Positions 17,588-26,552 of a DNA stretch of 64,000 nucleotides are shown one piece after another. Below the pieces are notes generated by a model. That model saw nothing but the letters and a program-made list of their open reading frames with translations. It ran no database searches and was not told the origin of the DNA. The translations under genes were made by a program, and so were the position numbers. The DNA comes from Albibacillus kandeliae. Lineage in GTDB: Bacteria > Pseudomonadota > Alphaproteobacteria > Rhodobacterales > Rhodobacteraceae. Location of the stretch: the NCBI RefSeq assembly GCF_003116585.1, contig NZ_QEHM01000008.1:284906-348905 (forward strand), written 5' to 3'. Each line of letters starts with the position of its first letter. The first letter of the stretch is position 1.

Positions 17588-19419
17588 GCCCGCTTCCCCG
17601 CGACGATGGTCAGCGTGATCGGCATGCCTGCGAGCGCTCCTTTCAGGTCTTCGAGTTTCTCCGGCGGCACGGTCACCCGGGTCTCCAGGCTCTCGGCCAC
17701 GTCCACCGCGACGGCGCCCGCCTCGAGCCCGACAGCCTCGGCTGCGCCGTGGATCGCCCAACCGATGGCCTCGCGCCGCAGCGTGGGCTTGAAAATCTTG
17801 CCGACCGGCGTCAGCGGCAGCGTCTCGGCAATCCCGATCCGTTTCGGCAGGGCCACCGGGTCGTCGATCCGTCCCCGCAGGAACGCGACCAGCGCTGGCC
17901 CGTCCAGCACCGACCCGGCCCGCAGCGTGACAAAGGCCACCGGCAGTTCGCCCGCATAGGCGTCGGGCATCCCCACCGCGGCGGCATTCTCGACCTCGGG
18001 ATGCGCCAGCAGCGCGTCCTCGATCATCTGCGGGTCGATATTGTGGGCCCCGCGAATGATGATGTCCTTCTTGCGCCCCGTGACGTAGAGCCGCCCCTCG
18101 GCGTCCAGCTTGCCGAGATCCCCGCTCACCAGCCAGCCGCCGGGCAGAAAGGTCCCGGCATTGCGCGACGGGTCGGAGTAGCCTGCCGAGACATTCGGCC
18201 CGCGCAGGGCGATGATCCCGGTCTCGCCCGTGGCAAGACCCTTGGCCGGATCGGCGTCGCCATCGGTCTCGCCTAGGATTGCCACCTCCGAGAAGGGCAT
18301 CCGCAACCCGCAGGACAGCGCCGTGCGCGGCCCGTGCACCGGCTCGACCGCGATGGCCCCCGCGCATTCCGTCATCCCGAGGATGTTGCGCACGCCCTTG
18401 CCGGTCTTGCGCTCGGTCGCCTCCGCCAGTTCAGTCGGCAGGGGCGAACCGCCGGTCAGGAACCAGCGCAGCGACGAGATATCGGCGTCAACCGGCACCC
18501 CGTTCAGCCCCGCCAGCACGGTCGGCACCGCACCGATCACCGTGATCCGGTGCCGCTCGACCTGCTGCCAGATGGTTTTGACAAAGGCCACATTGCGCAT
18601 CCCCAACCGCCCCGGGACCAGCAGCGTACCGCCCGCCGACAGGGTCGAGAGACCATAGACAAAGGCACCGGCGACGTGGAACAGCGGAAAGCCGTTGACC
18701 ACCACGTCCTCGGGCGAAAGGTCGTGCATCAGCGCGCAGGACTGCCCGACATGCGCCTCGTTCAGACGCGAATGCTGTACCAGCTTGGGCGCGCCCGTAG
18801 TGCCGCCCGTATGGTAGTAGGCCGCCAGCGCATGGGCGTCGCCCTCGGGCACGATCTCTGCCCCCTCCATACGCGCCGCGATCATCGCCTCGAAGCTGCC
18901 GTCCGCCCCCGGGCTGTCGGCATCGGCGTCGCAGGACAGGATGGGCAGGCGCACGCCCGCCGCCCGCAACGCGGGCACCAGCCCGCTCCAATAGTCGATC
19001 TCGCCATTCACGCCGGTGATCACCACCGCCGCGGCCCCCGCCGCCTCCAGCAGCGCAGCGATGTGGTCGGGCTTAAGCATGGGGTTGACCGGGCAGGCAT
19101 GCCCCGCCACCTGCGCTCCCCAGAGGGCAACCTGCGCCGACGGCGTATGCTGGGTCAGCAGGGCGACAGACCGCCCCGGCACCACGCCAAGTTCGCGGAA
19201 CAGCCGGGCCGCCGCCATCACCTGCGCGGCCAGGTCCCCGTAAGTTACCAGCGTGTCACGCGCCGGGTCCGCCGCATCGTTCAGGTACCGGATCGCCACC
19301 CGTTCCGAGTGACGCGCGGCAGAGGTCCGCAGGATGTCCCAGGGCGACTTGAGCGGAAACACCGCGTCGAAACCCCGTGTCTCCAGCTGTTCCAGATCGG
19401 CGAGTCCGCCAAGGTTCAT
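17584..19419 (-). CDS. Acyl-CoA synthetase (AMP-forming)
   Basis: This 611-residue ANL-superfamily ligase has the P-loop YYHTGGTTGAPK near residue 210, the A5-type segment LGMTECAGA, and the hinge/A8 region SGDLGKLDAEGRLYVTGRKKD. The C-terminal Lys region (LPLTPVGKIFKP) is present. It activates a carboxylic acid to its CoA thioester using ATP. It is longer than typical 4-coumarate ligases by an N-terminal lead of about 25 residues. It lies one base after the MarR gene and feeds the following enoyl-CoA hydratase. Confidence 0.88.
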   Translation of the reverse strand: MNLGGLADLEQLETRGFDAVFPLKSPWDILRTSAARHSERVAIRYLNDAADPARDTLVTYGDLAAQVMAAARLFRELGVVPGRSVALLTQHTPSAQVALWGAQVAGHACPVNPMLKPDHIAALLEAAGAAAVVITGVNGEIDYWSGLVPALRAAGVRLPILSCDADADSPGADGSFEAMIAARMEGAEIVPEGDAHALAAYYHTGGTTGAPKLVQHSRLNEAHVGQSCALMHDLSPEDVVVNGFPLFHVAGAFVYGLSTLSAGGTLLVPGRLGMRNVAFVKTIWQQVERHRITVIGAVPTVLAGLNGVPVDADISSLRWFLTGGSPLPTELAEATERKTGKGVRNILGMTECAGAIAVEPVHGPRTALSCGLRMPFSEVAILGETDGDADPAKGLATGETGIIALRGPNVSAGYSDPSRNAGTFLPGGWLVSGDLGKLDAEGRLYVTGRKKDIIIRGAHNIDPQMIEDALLAHPEVENAAAVGMPDAYAGELPVAFVTLRAGSVLDGPALVAFLRGRIDDPVALPKRIGIAETLPLTPVGKIFKPTLRREAIGWAIHGAAEAVGLEAGAVAVDVAESLETRVTVPPEKLEDLKGALAGMPITLTIVAGKRA

Positions 19420-19420
19420 G

Positions 19421-19912
19421 TCATGCCCCCTCGTTCGAAACCGAAAGAAATCCCCGCAGGTTGGCGTCGATCCGGCCCAGATCGGCCAGCAGCCGCTGGA
19501 TCTCGGCCGCCTCGAAGCCCTCGGTCACCATCGCCTCGTGCCGTTCCACCTCGGCGTCCAGCAGCGCCAGTTGCCGCTCCCCGAGGTCGGTCAGGTAGAT
19601 CCGCCGCACCCGCCGGTCATGCCGGGTGGGGCGGCGCTCCAGCCAGCCCTCGTTCGACAGCGCCTCGATGATCGGCACCAGGCTCGACCGGTCGAGGTAT
19701 ATCGCCTCGGCCAGCCGCATCTGGTGGATGCCGGGATTGGCCTGGATCAGCTTCAGCATCCCGTAATAACGCGGCGCGGTGCCAAAGCCGCTCACCACCT
19801 TCTCGAAGCTCTTGTAGGCCGCGATCTGAAGCAGGCGCAGGCGATAGGATACGCTGCCCGTGAGGGCTGGCGGTTCCACCAGCTCCTCGAGGTCGCGCAT
19901 CACGCCCGGCAT
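19421..19912 (-). CDS. MarR family transcriptional regulator
   Basis: This 163-residue protein has a winged helix with the MarR recognition region (HQMRLAEAIYLDRSSLVPIIEAL) followed by the wing (RRPTRHDRRVRRIYLT). MarR proteins of CoA-ligase operons commonly release DNA on binding the acyl-CoA product. It lies between dctM and the ligase with single-base gaps, so it is transcribed with the genes it probably controls. The dyad at 22873-22896, ahead of dctP, is the likely operator (inference). Confidence 0.88.
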   Translation of the reverse strand: MPGVMRDLEELVEPPALTGSVSYRLRLLQIAAYKSFEKVVSGFGTAPRYYGMLKLIQANPGIHQMRLAEAIYLDRSSLVPIIEALSNEGWLERRPTRHDRRVRRIYLTDLGERQLALLDAEVERHEAMVTEGFEAAEIQRLLADLGRIDANLRGFLSVSNEGA

Positions 19913-19913
19913 G

Positions 19914-21206
19914 TCAGTGCATCCCCGACGGCAGGAACAGGACGATGGCCGGGAAGGCGATCAGCAGCAGCAGGCGCAGCACGTCGACCGCCACGAAGGG
20001 CATCACCCCGCGGAAGATGGCGGGCAGAGACACGCCCGGCGTGATCGAGTTGATCACGAAGACGTTCATCCCGACCGGCGGCGTGATAAGGCCCAGTTCC
20101 ACAGTCATCACGATGATGACGCCGAACCAGATCGGGTCAAAGCCCAGCTCAGTGATCACCGGAAAGACGATCGGCACCATCAGGATGACCATCGCCATGG
20201 CGTCGAGGAAACAGCCCATGATCACGAACATCAGCAGGATCAGCAGCAGCGTGCCATAGCGCCCCGCCCCGAGGTCGATGAGGAACTGGGTCAGCTCCTG
20301 CGGGACCTGCGTGATGGCAAGGAAATAGCCGAACAGCGTCGCCCCGATCAGCACGACGTAGATCGCGACCGAGGTGCGCAGCGCCTCGACAAGGCTCTCC
20401 AGCAGGCGCGACAGGCTCAGCTGCCCCCGCACCATGCCGATGATCGCCGTCAGCAGCGCACCGGCGGCGGCGGCCTCGGTGGCCGTCACGACGCCAAAGT
20501 AGATCGACATGATCACGGCGATGAACAGCAGGCCCACGGCCCAGACCCCGCGCAGCGACCGGAAGGCTTCGACCAGGCTGAAGCGGTCACCGGCCGGCAG
20601 GCTGTCGCCGTACCACAGGCGCACGGTGGCCATGTACATCAGCACCGCAAGGATACCGGGCACGATGCCCGCGACGAACAGCAGGCCGATGTCCTGCTCG
20701 GTGATGAAGCCGTAGACCGCCAGCACGACCGAGGGCGGGATCAGGATCCCGAGGGTGCCGCCCGCGGCGATGATCCCGGTCGAGACCTCGTCGGAGTAGC
20801 CCGCCTTCTTCATCTCGGGATAGGCGATCTTGGTCATGGTGGCCGCGGTGGCGACCGAGCTGCCGCAGATCGCGGCGAAACCGGCGCAGGCCCCGACCGA
20901 GGCGAGGCCAAGCCCGCCCTTCAGCCCGCCGAGCCAGGCGCGCCCGGCGCGGAACAGCTCGGCCGACATGCCCGAGTTGGTCGCCAGCACGCCCATCAGG
21001 ACGAAGAAGGGGATCAGGGTAAGGTTGAAATCGGTGATCGTGCTGATCGGCGATTGCGCCAGCAGGTTCAGCGCGGGGCCAGTGCCCACGACGGCGCCAA
21101 AACCAAAGATCCCGACCAGCCCCATCGCCACGCCGATCGGCACGCGCAGCAGCATGAGGGCAAACAGGGCGACAAAGCCCGCACCGGCGACGAATTCGTT
21201 GCTCAT
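19914..21206 (-). CDS. dctM: TRAP transporter large permease DctM
   Basis: This 430-residue membrane protein has about 12 helices and the DctM hallmarks: GxGxxL-type SPISTITDF, GGTLGILIPPSVVLAVYG, and ITPPVGMNVFVI. It couples sodium ion flow to uptake of an organic acid brought by DctP. Its start overlaps the dctQ stop by four bases. Confidence 0.92.
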   Translation of the reverse strand: MSNEFVAGAGFVALFALMLLRVPIGVAMGLVGIFGFGAVVGTGPALNLLAQSPISTITDFNLTLIPFFVLMGVLATNSGMSAELFRAGRAWLGGLKGGLGLASVGACAGFAAICGSSVATAATMTKIAYPEMKKAGYSDEVSTGIIAAGGTLGILIPPSVVLAVYGFITEQDIGLLFVAGIVPGILAVLMYMATVRLWYGDSLPAGDRFSLVEAFRSLRGVWAVGLLFIAVIMSIYFGVVTATEAAAAGALLTAIIGMVRGQLSLSRLLESLVEALRTSVAIYVVLIGATLFGYFLAITQVPQELTQFLIDLGAGRYGTLLLILLMFVIMGCFLDAMAMVILMVPIVFPVITELGFDPIWFGVIIVMTVELGLITPPVGMNVFVINSITPGVSLPAIFRGVMPFVAVDVLRLLLLIAFPAIVLFLPSGMH

Positions 21207-21751
21207 GACTTCTTGATGTCCTCCAGCAGGTGTTCGTCGATTCCGTCGTATTCGCCAAGGTCACGCCCCGAGCGTGCAATCAGCCAGAGCCGTACGATGG
21301 TGGTAAAGACGGCGGCCACGATCCCCAGCCAGATGCCAAGGAAGAAGGGCCAGTGCGCCAGCCGCAGCTCCATCGTGGCATCCCCGCCGCTCATCGCGGC
21401 CTGAACCCGTTCCCAGATCTTCCAGACCAGCAGCAGGGTAAAGCCCAGCAGCACCAGCCATGCGAAGAAGTTCACCGCGTTGCGGGCACCGCGCGGCAGC
21501 GCGTGCGCCAGCAGGTCCACCTTGATGTGGGTGCCGTGAAAGCCGAGGCTGGCCAGCCCCCATGCGATCGCGACGCCCAGCACAAGGCGCGAGACGTCGA
21601 AGGTGTCAGGCACCGGCGAGGCAAAGATGTACCGCCCGACCGCCGAGATGACGATCAGCACCGTGACGAGGCCCAGGACGATCCCGGCGATACGTTCGAT
21701 GAAAAGGATGATACCGCTGAGCGAGCGGGAGTCGCGTTCGGGTCCGGACAT
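21203..21751 (-). CDS. dctQ: TRAP transporter small permease DctQ
   Basis: This 182-residue protein has four predicted membrane helices and a DctQ core (WGLASLGFHGTHIKVDLL). It pairs with DctM. A strong hairpin at 21774-21801 separates it from dctP, suggesting less permease than binding protein is made. Confidence 0.88.
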   Translation of the reverse strand: MSGPERDSRSLSGIILFIERIAGIVLGLVTVLIVISAVGRYIFASPVPDTFDVSRLVLGVAIAWGLASLGFHGTHIKVDLLAHALPRGARNAVNFFAWLVLLGFTLLLVWKIWERVQAAMSGGDATMELRLAHWPFFLGIWLGIVAAVFTTIVRLWLIARSGRDLGEYDGIDEHLLEDIKKS

Positions 21752-21773
21752 GGCGTGTCCCTAATGGCAGGGA

Positions 21774-21801
21774 CCGCGCCGGAGCCTCTGCCCCGGCGCG
21801 G
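21774..21801 (-). promoter_or_regulatory. Hairpin in the dctP-dctQ gap
   Basis: Perfect 9-base GC-rich arms (21774-21782 and 21793-21801) enclose a 10-base loop, 10 bases past the dctP stop. No U run follows. It is likely an mRNA-stability or partial-termination element that raises binding-protein output over permease output. Confidence 0.6.
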
Positions 21802-21811
21802 CCGATAGGTG

Positions 21812-22831
21812 TCAGTAGCGGGCGTCGTTGGCTTCCAGCGACTTCACGTAGCCGTCGAGGATCGCGTCGGCGTCACCGCCCTTGGCGGTCACTGCGGCCT
21901 TCCACTCGTCGAGCAGCGGCTCGGCAGCGGTACGCCACGCGGCGACTTCGTCCTCGGTCGGAACGTTCAGCGTCTGCTCCGGGTCGGCGATCAGCTTGTC
22001 GCGGGCGGCCATGTCGTCATCGTACCAGCCCTGCGCCACTTTCGAGGACCATTCGGGCGAGCAGTGGTCGTCGATGACGGCCTTGTTCTCGTCCGACAGC
22101 TTTGCGTAGCTGTCCTTGTTCATGATCATGACCTGCGCCGACAGGTAGAACGGCATGTCGAGGTGCTCGGTCACTTCGTCGGTCAGCTTGAAGTCGTACA
22201 TGGAGCCCCAGGGGAAGGTCACCGCCTCGGCAGTGCCGCGCGACAGCGCTTCGCGCACTTCCGGTGCGGGCACCTGAACCGGTCCGCCGCCCAGCAGGCT
22301 GACGAAACGCGCCATGGTGGCATGTGCCGGACGCACGTTCTTGCCCTTCAGCCCCTCGGGCGAGGTGATCTTGACCTTGGAGTGCAGCGTGCCCGGGGCG
22401 TGCGGGTGGATGAAGCAGACCTTGACGTCGCCCATCTCCTGCTCGGCGCCGTACTGCATGTACCACTCGTGGATCGCCTTGGCGCCCTTGACCGAGTCAT
22501 CGGCCATGAACGGCACTTCGGTCAGCGCGTAGATCGGGAAGCGGCCGGCGGTATAGCCGGGGTTCACCCATGCCAGGTCGACGATGCCCTGCTTGGCCAT
22601 GTCGTAGTGGTCAGGCGCCTTGCCCAGCTGCTGCGCCGGGAAAATCTGGATGGCGATGCGGCCGTCCGAAGCGGCCTCGATGTCCTTGGCCCAGGGCTCG
22701 ATGCCCTTTGCAGCGGGGGCGATCCCGGCGGGGATCCAATGCGACAGGCGAAGCGTCACTTCCTGCGCCATCGCCATGGCCGGGACAGCAAGCAGGACGG
22801 TCGCGCCAAGCGCGATTTTCAATGATTTCAT
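21812..22831 (-). CDS. dctP: TRAP transporter periplasmic solute-binding protein DctP
   Basis: This 339-residue protein has a Sec signal peptide (cleavage after about MAMAQ) and the DctP ligand-Arg region (GKNVRPAHATMARF). It is the first gene of the operon, which then encodes dctQM, MarR, acyl-CoA ligase and enoyl-CoA hydratase. This context points to a carboxylic acid that is activated with CoA after import. Exact ligand unknown. Confidence 0.9.
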   Translation of the reverse strand: MKSLKIALGATVLLAVPAMAMAQEVTLRLSHWIPAGIAPAAKGIEPWAKDIEAASDGRIAIQIFPAQQLGKAPDHYDMAKQGIVDLAWVNPGYTAGRFPIYALTEVPFMADDSVKGAKAIHEWYMQYGAEQEMGDVKVCFIHPHAPGTLHSKVKITSPEGLKGKNVRPAHATMARFVSLLGGGPVQVPAPEVREALSRGTAEAVTFPWGSMYDFKLTDEVTEHLDMPFYLSAQVMIMNKDSYAKLSDENKAVIDDHCSPEWSSKVAQGWYDDDMAARDKLIADPEQTLNVPTEDEVAAWRTAAEPLLDEWKAAVTAKGGDADAILDGYVKSLEANDARY

Positions 22832-22872
22832 GATATCCTCCCAAACGAGCGCCCGATGAGTCTCCCGCGCCC

Positions 22873-22896
22873 ATAATGATGGATATCAAACATTAT
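22873..22896 (-). promoter_or_regulatory. 24-bp operator-like dyad upstream of dctP (probable MarR site)
   Basis: The sequence reads ATAATG-N3-GATATC-N3-CATTAT: both 6-base arms and the central GATATC are perfectly symmetric. It is unusually A/T-rich for this genome and lies 42-65 bases before the dctP ATG, where a promoter should be. Size and symmetry fit a MarR dimer, and the operon encodes one. Binding itself is inference. Confidence 0.65.
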
Positions 22897-23075
22897 TCCT
22901 TTTTCAAGGAGTTTCGTGTGCCCCGCCCGGCGGCTGCACTCGAGAGTGAGGAAAGATGTTCCGTCCGGGGTGGCCCGTGTCCTGGCCGCAGAGGGTCGGT
23001 CAACTAACCGAATCTCAGCCATCGGATACCGCCATGAACTGCATTCCCACTCCCGCCGCAACCCGTTCTCACCAA

Positions 23076-23095
23076 GTCCTCGAAACGACGAGGAC
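23076..23095 (-). terminator. Weak hairpin downstream of TAXI-TRAP permease
   Basis: The arms GTCCTCG (23076-23082) and CGAGGAC (23089-23095) are perfect, with a 6-base loop. It lies about 80 bases past the permease stop without a U run, so its role as terminator is uncertain. Confidence 0.3.
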
Positions 23096-23177
23096 GTGAA
23101 GCGCGCGCCCCACGTCCCCGGTTGAACTTCGATCTGCAAGTCGGCGCAGGCTTTGAACAAACCCGCGCCCGATGCCG

Positions 23178-25154
23178 TCAGGCAGCCCCGGCCTCCCGGC
23201 GCCCCGCCACGTAGGCCACGCCCAGCGGCAGGGCCGCGAGGGCCAGCCCGACCGCCGCCGTCTCGATGTAGTTCAGCCCGCCGAGATCACCCGAATGCGG
23301 CATGGCGAAGAACAGCCCGCCAAAGAACATCAGCACCCGCAGGCCAAGCCCCTTGAGACCCGTGGGCAGCGGGCCGACAAGGCTCACATAACCCTGCAGG
23401 GCCATGCTGATCAGTGCCACCCCGGTAAGGGCCGAGATCAGCGCAACCACCACCTCCCCCGCCGGGGCCTGCCCGATGAGGGCCGGGTTCAGCACGAAGA
23501 AGAAGGGCGCGATGTAGATGACCCCGCCCAGCCGCATCGCCTCGAAACCGGTCTTGATCGCGTTCTCGCCCGCCATGGTCGCGGCGGCGAACGCCCCCAG
23601 GGCCACCGGCGGCGTGATGAAGCTGACCATGCCCCAGTAGAGGATGAAGAGGTGCACCGCGAGCTGGTTCAGCCCGCCCTGTTCCAGCGCCGGCGCCAGC
23701 ACCACGGCAAGGAAGATGTAGCAGGCCGTGACCGTCATCCCCATCCCGAAGATAAAGGCCGTCAGCGCCCCCATCAGCAGCAGGACAAAGGTGTTGTCCC
23801 CGGCAAGGAACACCAGCTCGTTCACCAGCGTCCCAGCCAGCCCGGTGGCCGAGAACGAACCGACGATCAGCCCGACGCCCAACAGGATGGCGACCAGTTC
23901 GGCCAGCCCCTGCCCCACGCCCACGATCATGTCGCCAAGCCGGCGCAGGGTCAGCCGGTGCGACGGCAGGATCTGGTTCACCACCAGCAGCAGCGCGGTG
24001 GCAACGAAAGGCGCGGAGGTCTCGCGCCGCAGCACCACCAGCATGAAGATCAGCACGGCGAAGACCCCGACGTAGAGCCAGCCGTCGCGGATGGTGGCCT
24101 TGAGGCTCGGCAGGTCGACCCGCGCCAGCCCCCTCAGCCCGCGCCGGGCCGAGTAGCTGTCGATCTGGGCGAAGAGGCCGAAGTAGAACAGCAGCGACGG
24201 GATCGCCGCCGCCAGCGCAATCTCGATATAGGGCCGCGACAGGAACGAAGCCATGACGAAGGCCGTGGCCCCCATGATCGGCGGCATCAGAACGCCCCCG
24301 GTCGACGCACAGGCCTCTGTCGCGGCCGCAGTGCGGGCCGAGAAGCCGGTGCGCTTCATCGCCGGGATAGAAACGGCGCCGGTGGTCAGCACGTTGGAGA
24401 TCACCGAGCCCGACATCGAGCCCATGAAGCCCGAGGCAAAGATCGACACCTTTGCCGCGCCGCCGCGGTAGCCGCCCACCAGCGCAAGCGCGAGATCGTT
24501 GAAGAACTGCCCGCCGCCGGTACGTTGCAGCACCGCGCCGAACAGGATGAAGCCGATCACCACGCCCCCGAAGGCCTTCATCGGGATGCCAAAGGACGCC
24601 TCCGAGGAATAGACGTGATAGGCGATGGTATCGCTCAGGCTGCTCTGGAACCCCGAGAACGGGTCCGGCACGTGCGAGGCGAAAGTCGGGTAGAAGGCAA
24701 AGAGCGCGACGATCAGGAACAGCACCAGCCCCCCTGCCCGCCGCGTCGCCTCCAGCGTCAGCGCAAAGAACGCATAGGCAAAGTAGCGCGCCAGATCGGG
24801 GGCCGCGTATTCCCAGCCCTCTGACAGGTTCCGCTGTGCCGTGGCCACGAGGTAGCCCGTCACCACCAGCGCGGCCAGCGCCAGCACCCAGTCCAGCAGC
24901 GACGGCACGCCGTCCTTGGACCCGTTGATGCGGAAGGTCAGGAACGAGACCCCCAGGAACAGCCCGCCCAGCAGGGCCAGGTAGCGCCCGTCGATCAGCA
25001 CAAGGCCACCGACCCGCAGATTGAACAGCTGGTGCACCACCAGCGCAAGACCGAATAGCGTGGCCGCGATGACGGCGATGCGCTGCGCCCCGCCGATTTG
25101 TTCGGTCACCGATGACCCGTCCGCCGCCGCGGCTTCGAACTGCTGCTGGCTCAC
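23178..25154 (-). CDS. TRAP transporter permease, 4TM/12TM (DctQ-DctM) fusion
   Basis: This 658-residue polytopic protein has an N-terminal small-permease-like part fused to a DctM-like large domain (GFMGSMSGSVISNVLTTG, GGVLMPPIMGATAFVMA, TPPVALGAFAAATMA). Fused permeases of this type work with TAXI binding proteins, as here. The start is GTG 25154, chosen for its GGGGAGG ribosome site. It is separated from the binding-protein gene by a gap with a perfect hairpin. Confidence 0.9.
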   Translation of the reverse strand: MSQQQFEAAAADGSSVTEQIGGAQRIAVIAATLFGLALVVHQLFNLRVGGLVLIDGRYLALLGGLFLGVSFLTFRINGSKDGVPSLLDWVLALAALVVTGYLVATAQRNLSEGWEYAAPDLARYFAYAFFALTLEATRRAGGLVLFLIVALFAFYPTFASHVPDPFSGFQSSLSDTIAYHVYSSEASFGIPMKAFGGVVIGFILFGAVLQRTGGGQFFNDLALALVGGYRGGAAKVSIFASGFMGSMSGSVISNVLTTGAVSIPAMKRTGFSARTAAATEACASTGGVLMPPIMGATAFVMASFLSRPYIEIALAAAIPSLLFYFGLFAQIDSYSARRGLRGLARVDLPSLKATIRDGWLYVGVFAVLIFMLVVLRRETSAPFVATALLLVVNQILPSHRLTLRRLGDMIVGVGQGLAELVAILLGVGLIVGSFSATGLAGTLVNELVFLAGDNTFVLLLMGALTAFIFGMGMTVTACYIFLAVVLAPALEQGGLNQLAVHLFILYWGMVSFITPPVALGAFAAATMAGENAIKTGFEAMRLGGVIYIAPFFFVLNPALIGQAPAGEVVVALISALTGVALISMALQGYVSLVGPLPTGLKGLGLRVLMFFGGLFFAMPHSGDLGGLNYIETAAVGLALAALPLGVAYVAGRREAGAA

Positions 25155-25186
25155 TGCGCCACCTCCCCTGAATGGAATTATGATTG

Positions 25187-25205
25187 GTCCGGCCCAAGGC
25201 CGGAC
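25187..25205 (-). promoter_or_regulatory. Perfect hairpin between TAXI binding protein and permease genes
   Basis: The arms GTCCGGCC and GGCCGGAC (25187-25194, 25198-25205) enclose a 3-base loop in the 99-base gap. As in the other two TRAP operons of this window, it follows the binding-protein gene and precedes the permease, suggesting differential expression. Confidence 0.6.
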
Positions 25206-25253
25206 GGTCACGCGCCCCGCTCGGTCGCGGAGCGCGCTGCTACCCTGTCGGGC

Positions 25254-26405
25254 TTAGAAAACGACGCTGAATCCGCCGGCTTCCAGCGCGGCGCGGCGCT
25301 TGGACGACCAGGCTTCGTCCCAGTTCTCCGGGTTCTCGGCCTTCAGCTCGTCCCAGGCGGCCTTGAGGGCGGCCTGACGCGCGATCAGGTTGTCGTTGTG
25401 GGTCTGCGCTTCCTCGGACCAGATCCCGGCCTCTTTGAAGTAGCGGATGGCGCCCTCGTGGTAGGGCACGACCCAGGTCATGTCCTGCTTGTCCAGCGCC
25501 CAGCCGCCGATGCCCGGCGCCTTGCCGTTATAGGCTTCGAAGAGTTCGACCATCGCCTTGGTCATGTTGTAGGTCAGGTCGGTGTCGGTCGCATCCGTCG
25601 CCACCAGAACCGGATAGGCATAGCCCGCGCCCTGATAGCCATCGGTGCCGTCGATGGTGGCCCCCACCTTGGCCTTGTTCGGAACGAAGAAGGGCGCGAT
25701 GCCCTGCATCCGCGCGAGGCCCTCGGCGTTGTCCGGATCGATCGGCGGCCAGAACAGGCCGCGCGGGCTCGACGCCGCCTCGTAGGCCATGCCCGAGTTG
25801 GTCGAGGCAAAGGCCGCGTCCACCTGGTTCTCGATCAGGCCCTTCCACGATGCGCCGAAGCCGCCGAATTCCACGCGCTCCACGTCGTCCCAGGTCAGAC
25901 CGCCATAGGCGAGGTAGGCGGCGGTATTCACGTTCAGCGCCGGTGCGCCGACGATATAGGCCACGCGCTTGCCCTTCAGGTCCGAGAATTCCTTGATGTC
26001 GAGATCGCCCGCGACGCCGACCGCAAGGTTGATGGCCCCGCCGTTGTTGGCCAGCAGCACGCGGATCGGCTGGGGTCCCCAGTTCTCCGCGCCGAATTCA
26101 AAGGCGCCTTCCTGCGCCATGAAGCTGCCGCCGACGCCGGTGGCCGAGAACTGCACCTTGCCCTGCCGCAGCGGTTCCGTCCGCGACACGTCGTTCTTGC
26201 CGGGCAGCACGCGCAGGTTCACACCCACTGTGTCCTGCAGGGCCGCGCCGATGGCGACAGCCTGGTTATAGCCAGCCGAACCGGTATCGTAGGCGGTCCA
26301 GGACAGCTGTTTCGGCAGCTCCGCGGTGGTGCTCTGGGCCGCCACCGGTCCGGCAGCCAGCAGCGCAACTCCCGCGAGAATCGTCACGAATTCAGTTGGT
26401 TTCAT
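25254..26405 (-). CDS. TAXI family TRAP solute-binding protein
   Basis: This 383-residue protein has a signal peptide ending near GPVAAQ. The mature part begins with the TAXI pattern (LSWTAYDTGSAGYNQAVAIGAAL; GKNDVSRTEPLRQGKVQFSATG). TAXI proteins bind diverse organic acids or amino acids for fused TRAP permeases. Ligand unknown. Its promoter region has a 23-bp dyad at 26466-26488. Confidence 0.9.
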   Translation of the reverse strand: MKPTEFVTILAGVALLAAGPVAAQSTTAELPKQLSWTAYDTGSAGYNQAVAIGAALQDTVGVNLRVLPGKNDVSRTEPLRQGKVQFSATGVGGSFMAQEGAFEFGAENWGPQPIRVLLANNGGAINLAVGVAGDLDIKEFSDLKGKRVAYIVGAPALNVNTAAYLAYGGLTWDDVERVEFGGFGASWKGLIENQVDAAFASTNSGMAYEAASSPRGLFWPPIDPDNAEGLARMQGIAPFFVPNKAKVGATIDGTDGYQGAGYAYPVLVATDATDTDLTYNMTKAMVELFEAYNGKAPGIGGWALDKQDMTWVVPYHEGAIRYFKEAGIWSEEAQTHNDNLIARQAALKAAWDELKAENPENWDEAWSSKRRAALEAGGFSVVF

Positions 26406-26465
26406 TCTTTTTCCTCCCTGAATGCGACCGGGATCAAAGCTCCCCCTTCATCCCGTCGCACGTAA

Positions 26466-26488
26466 TCTGCGAAACATTGTTTCGCAGA
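26466..26488 (-). promoter_or_regulatory. 23-bp operator-like dyad upstream of the TAXI-TRAP operon
   Basis: Perfect 9-base arms TCTGCGAAA and TTTCGCAGA surround CATTG, 61-83 bases before the ATG at 26405. The inner GAAAC-N3-GTTTC resembles sites of IclR/KdgR-type regulators. No such regulator is encoded next to it, so the protein that binds is unknown. Confidence 0.55.
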
Positions 26489-26552
26489 CCGATCTTCTAG
26501 GGCACGGGGGCAAAGTCAAGGCGGAACCGGCCGCGGCGGGAACAAAGCCGCG

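Larger units (their letters stand above)
22832..23177. other. 346-base non-coding gap between TRAP operons
   Basis: This gap lies upstream of dctP and downstream of the TAXI-TRAP permease. It holds the operator-like dyad at 22873-22896 and a 7-base-stem hairpin at 23076-23095. An open frame of 110 codons on the minus strand has no recognisable family pattern and covers the operator, so I do not call it a gene. Confidence 0.6.

Noticed and set aside
22828..23160. 110-codon open frame on the minus strand upstream of dctP
   Set aside because: No family features; it runs over the operator-like dyad and overlaps the dctP start, so it is probably non-coding.
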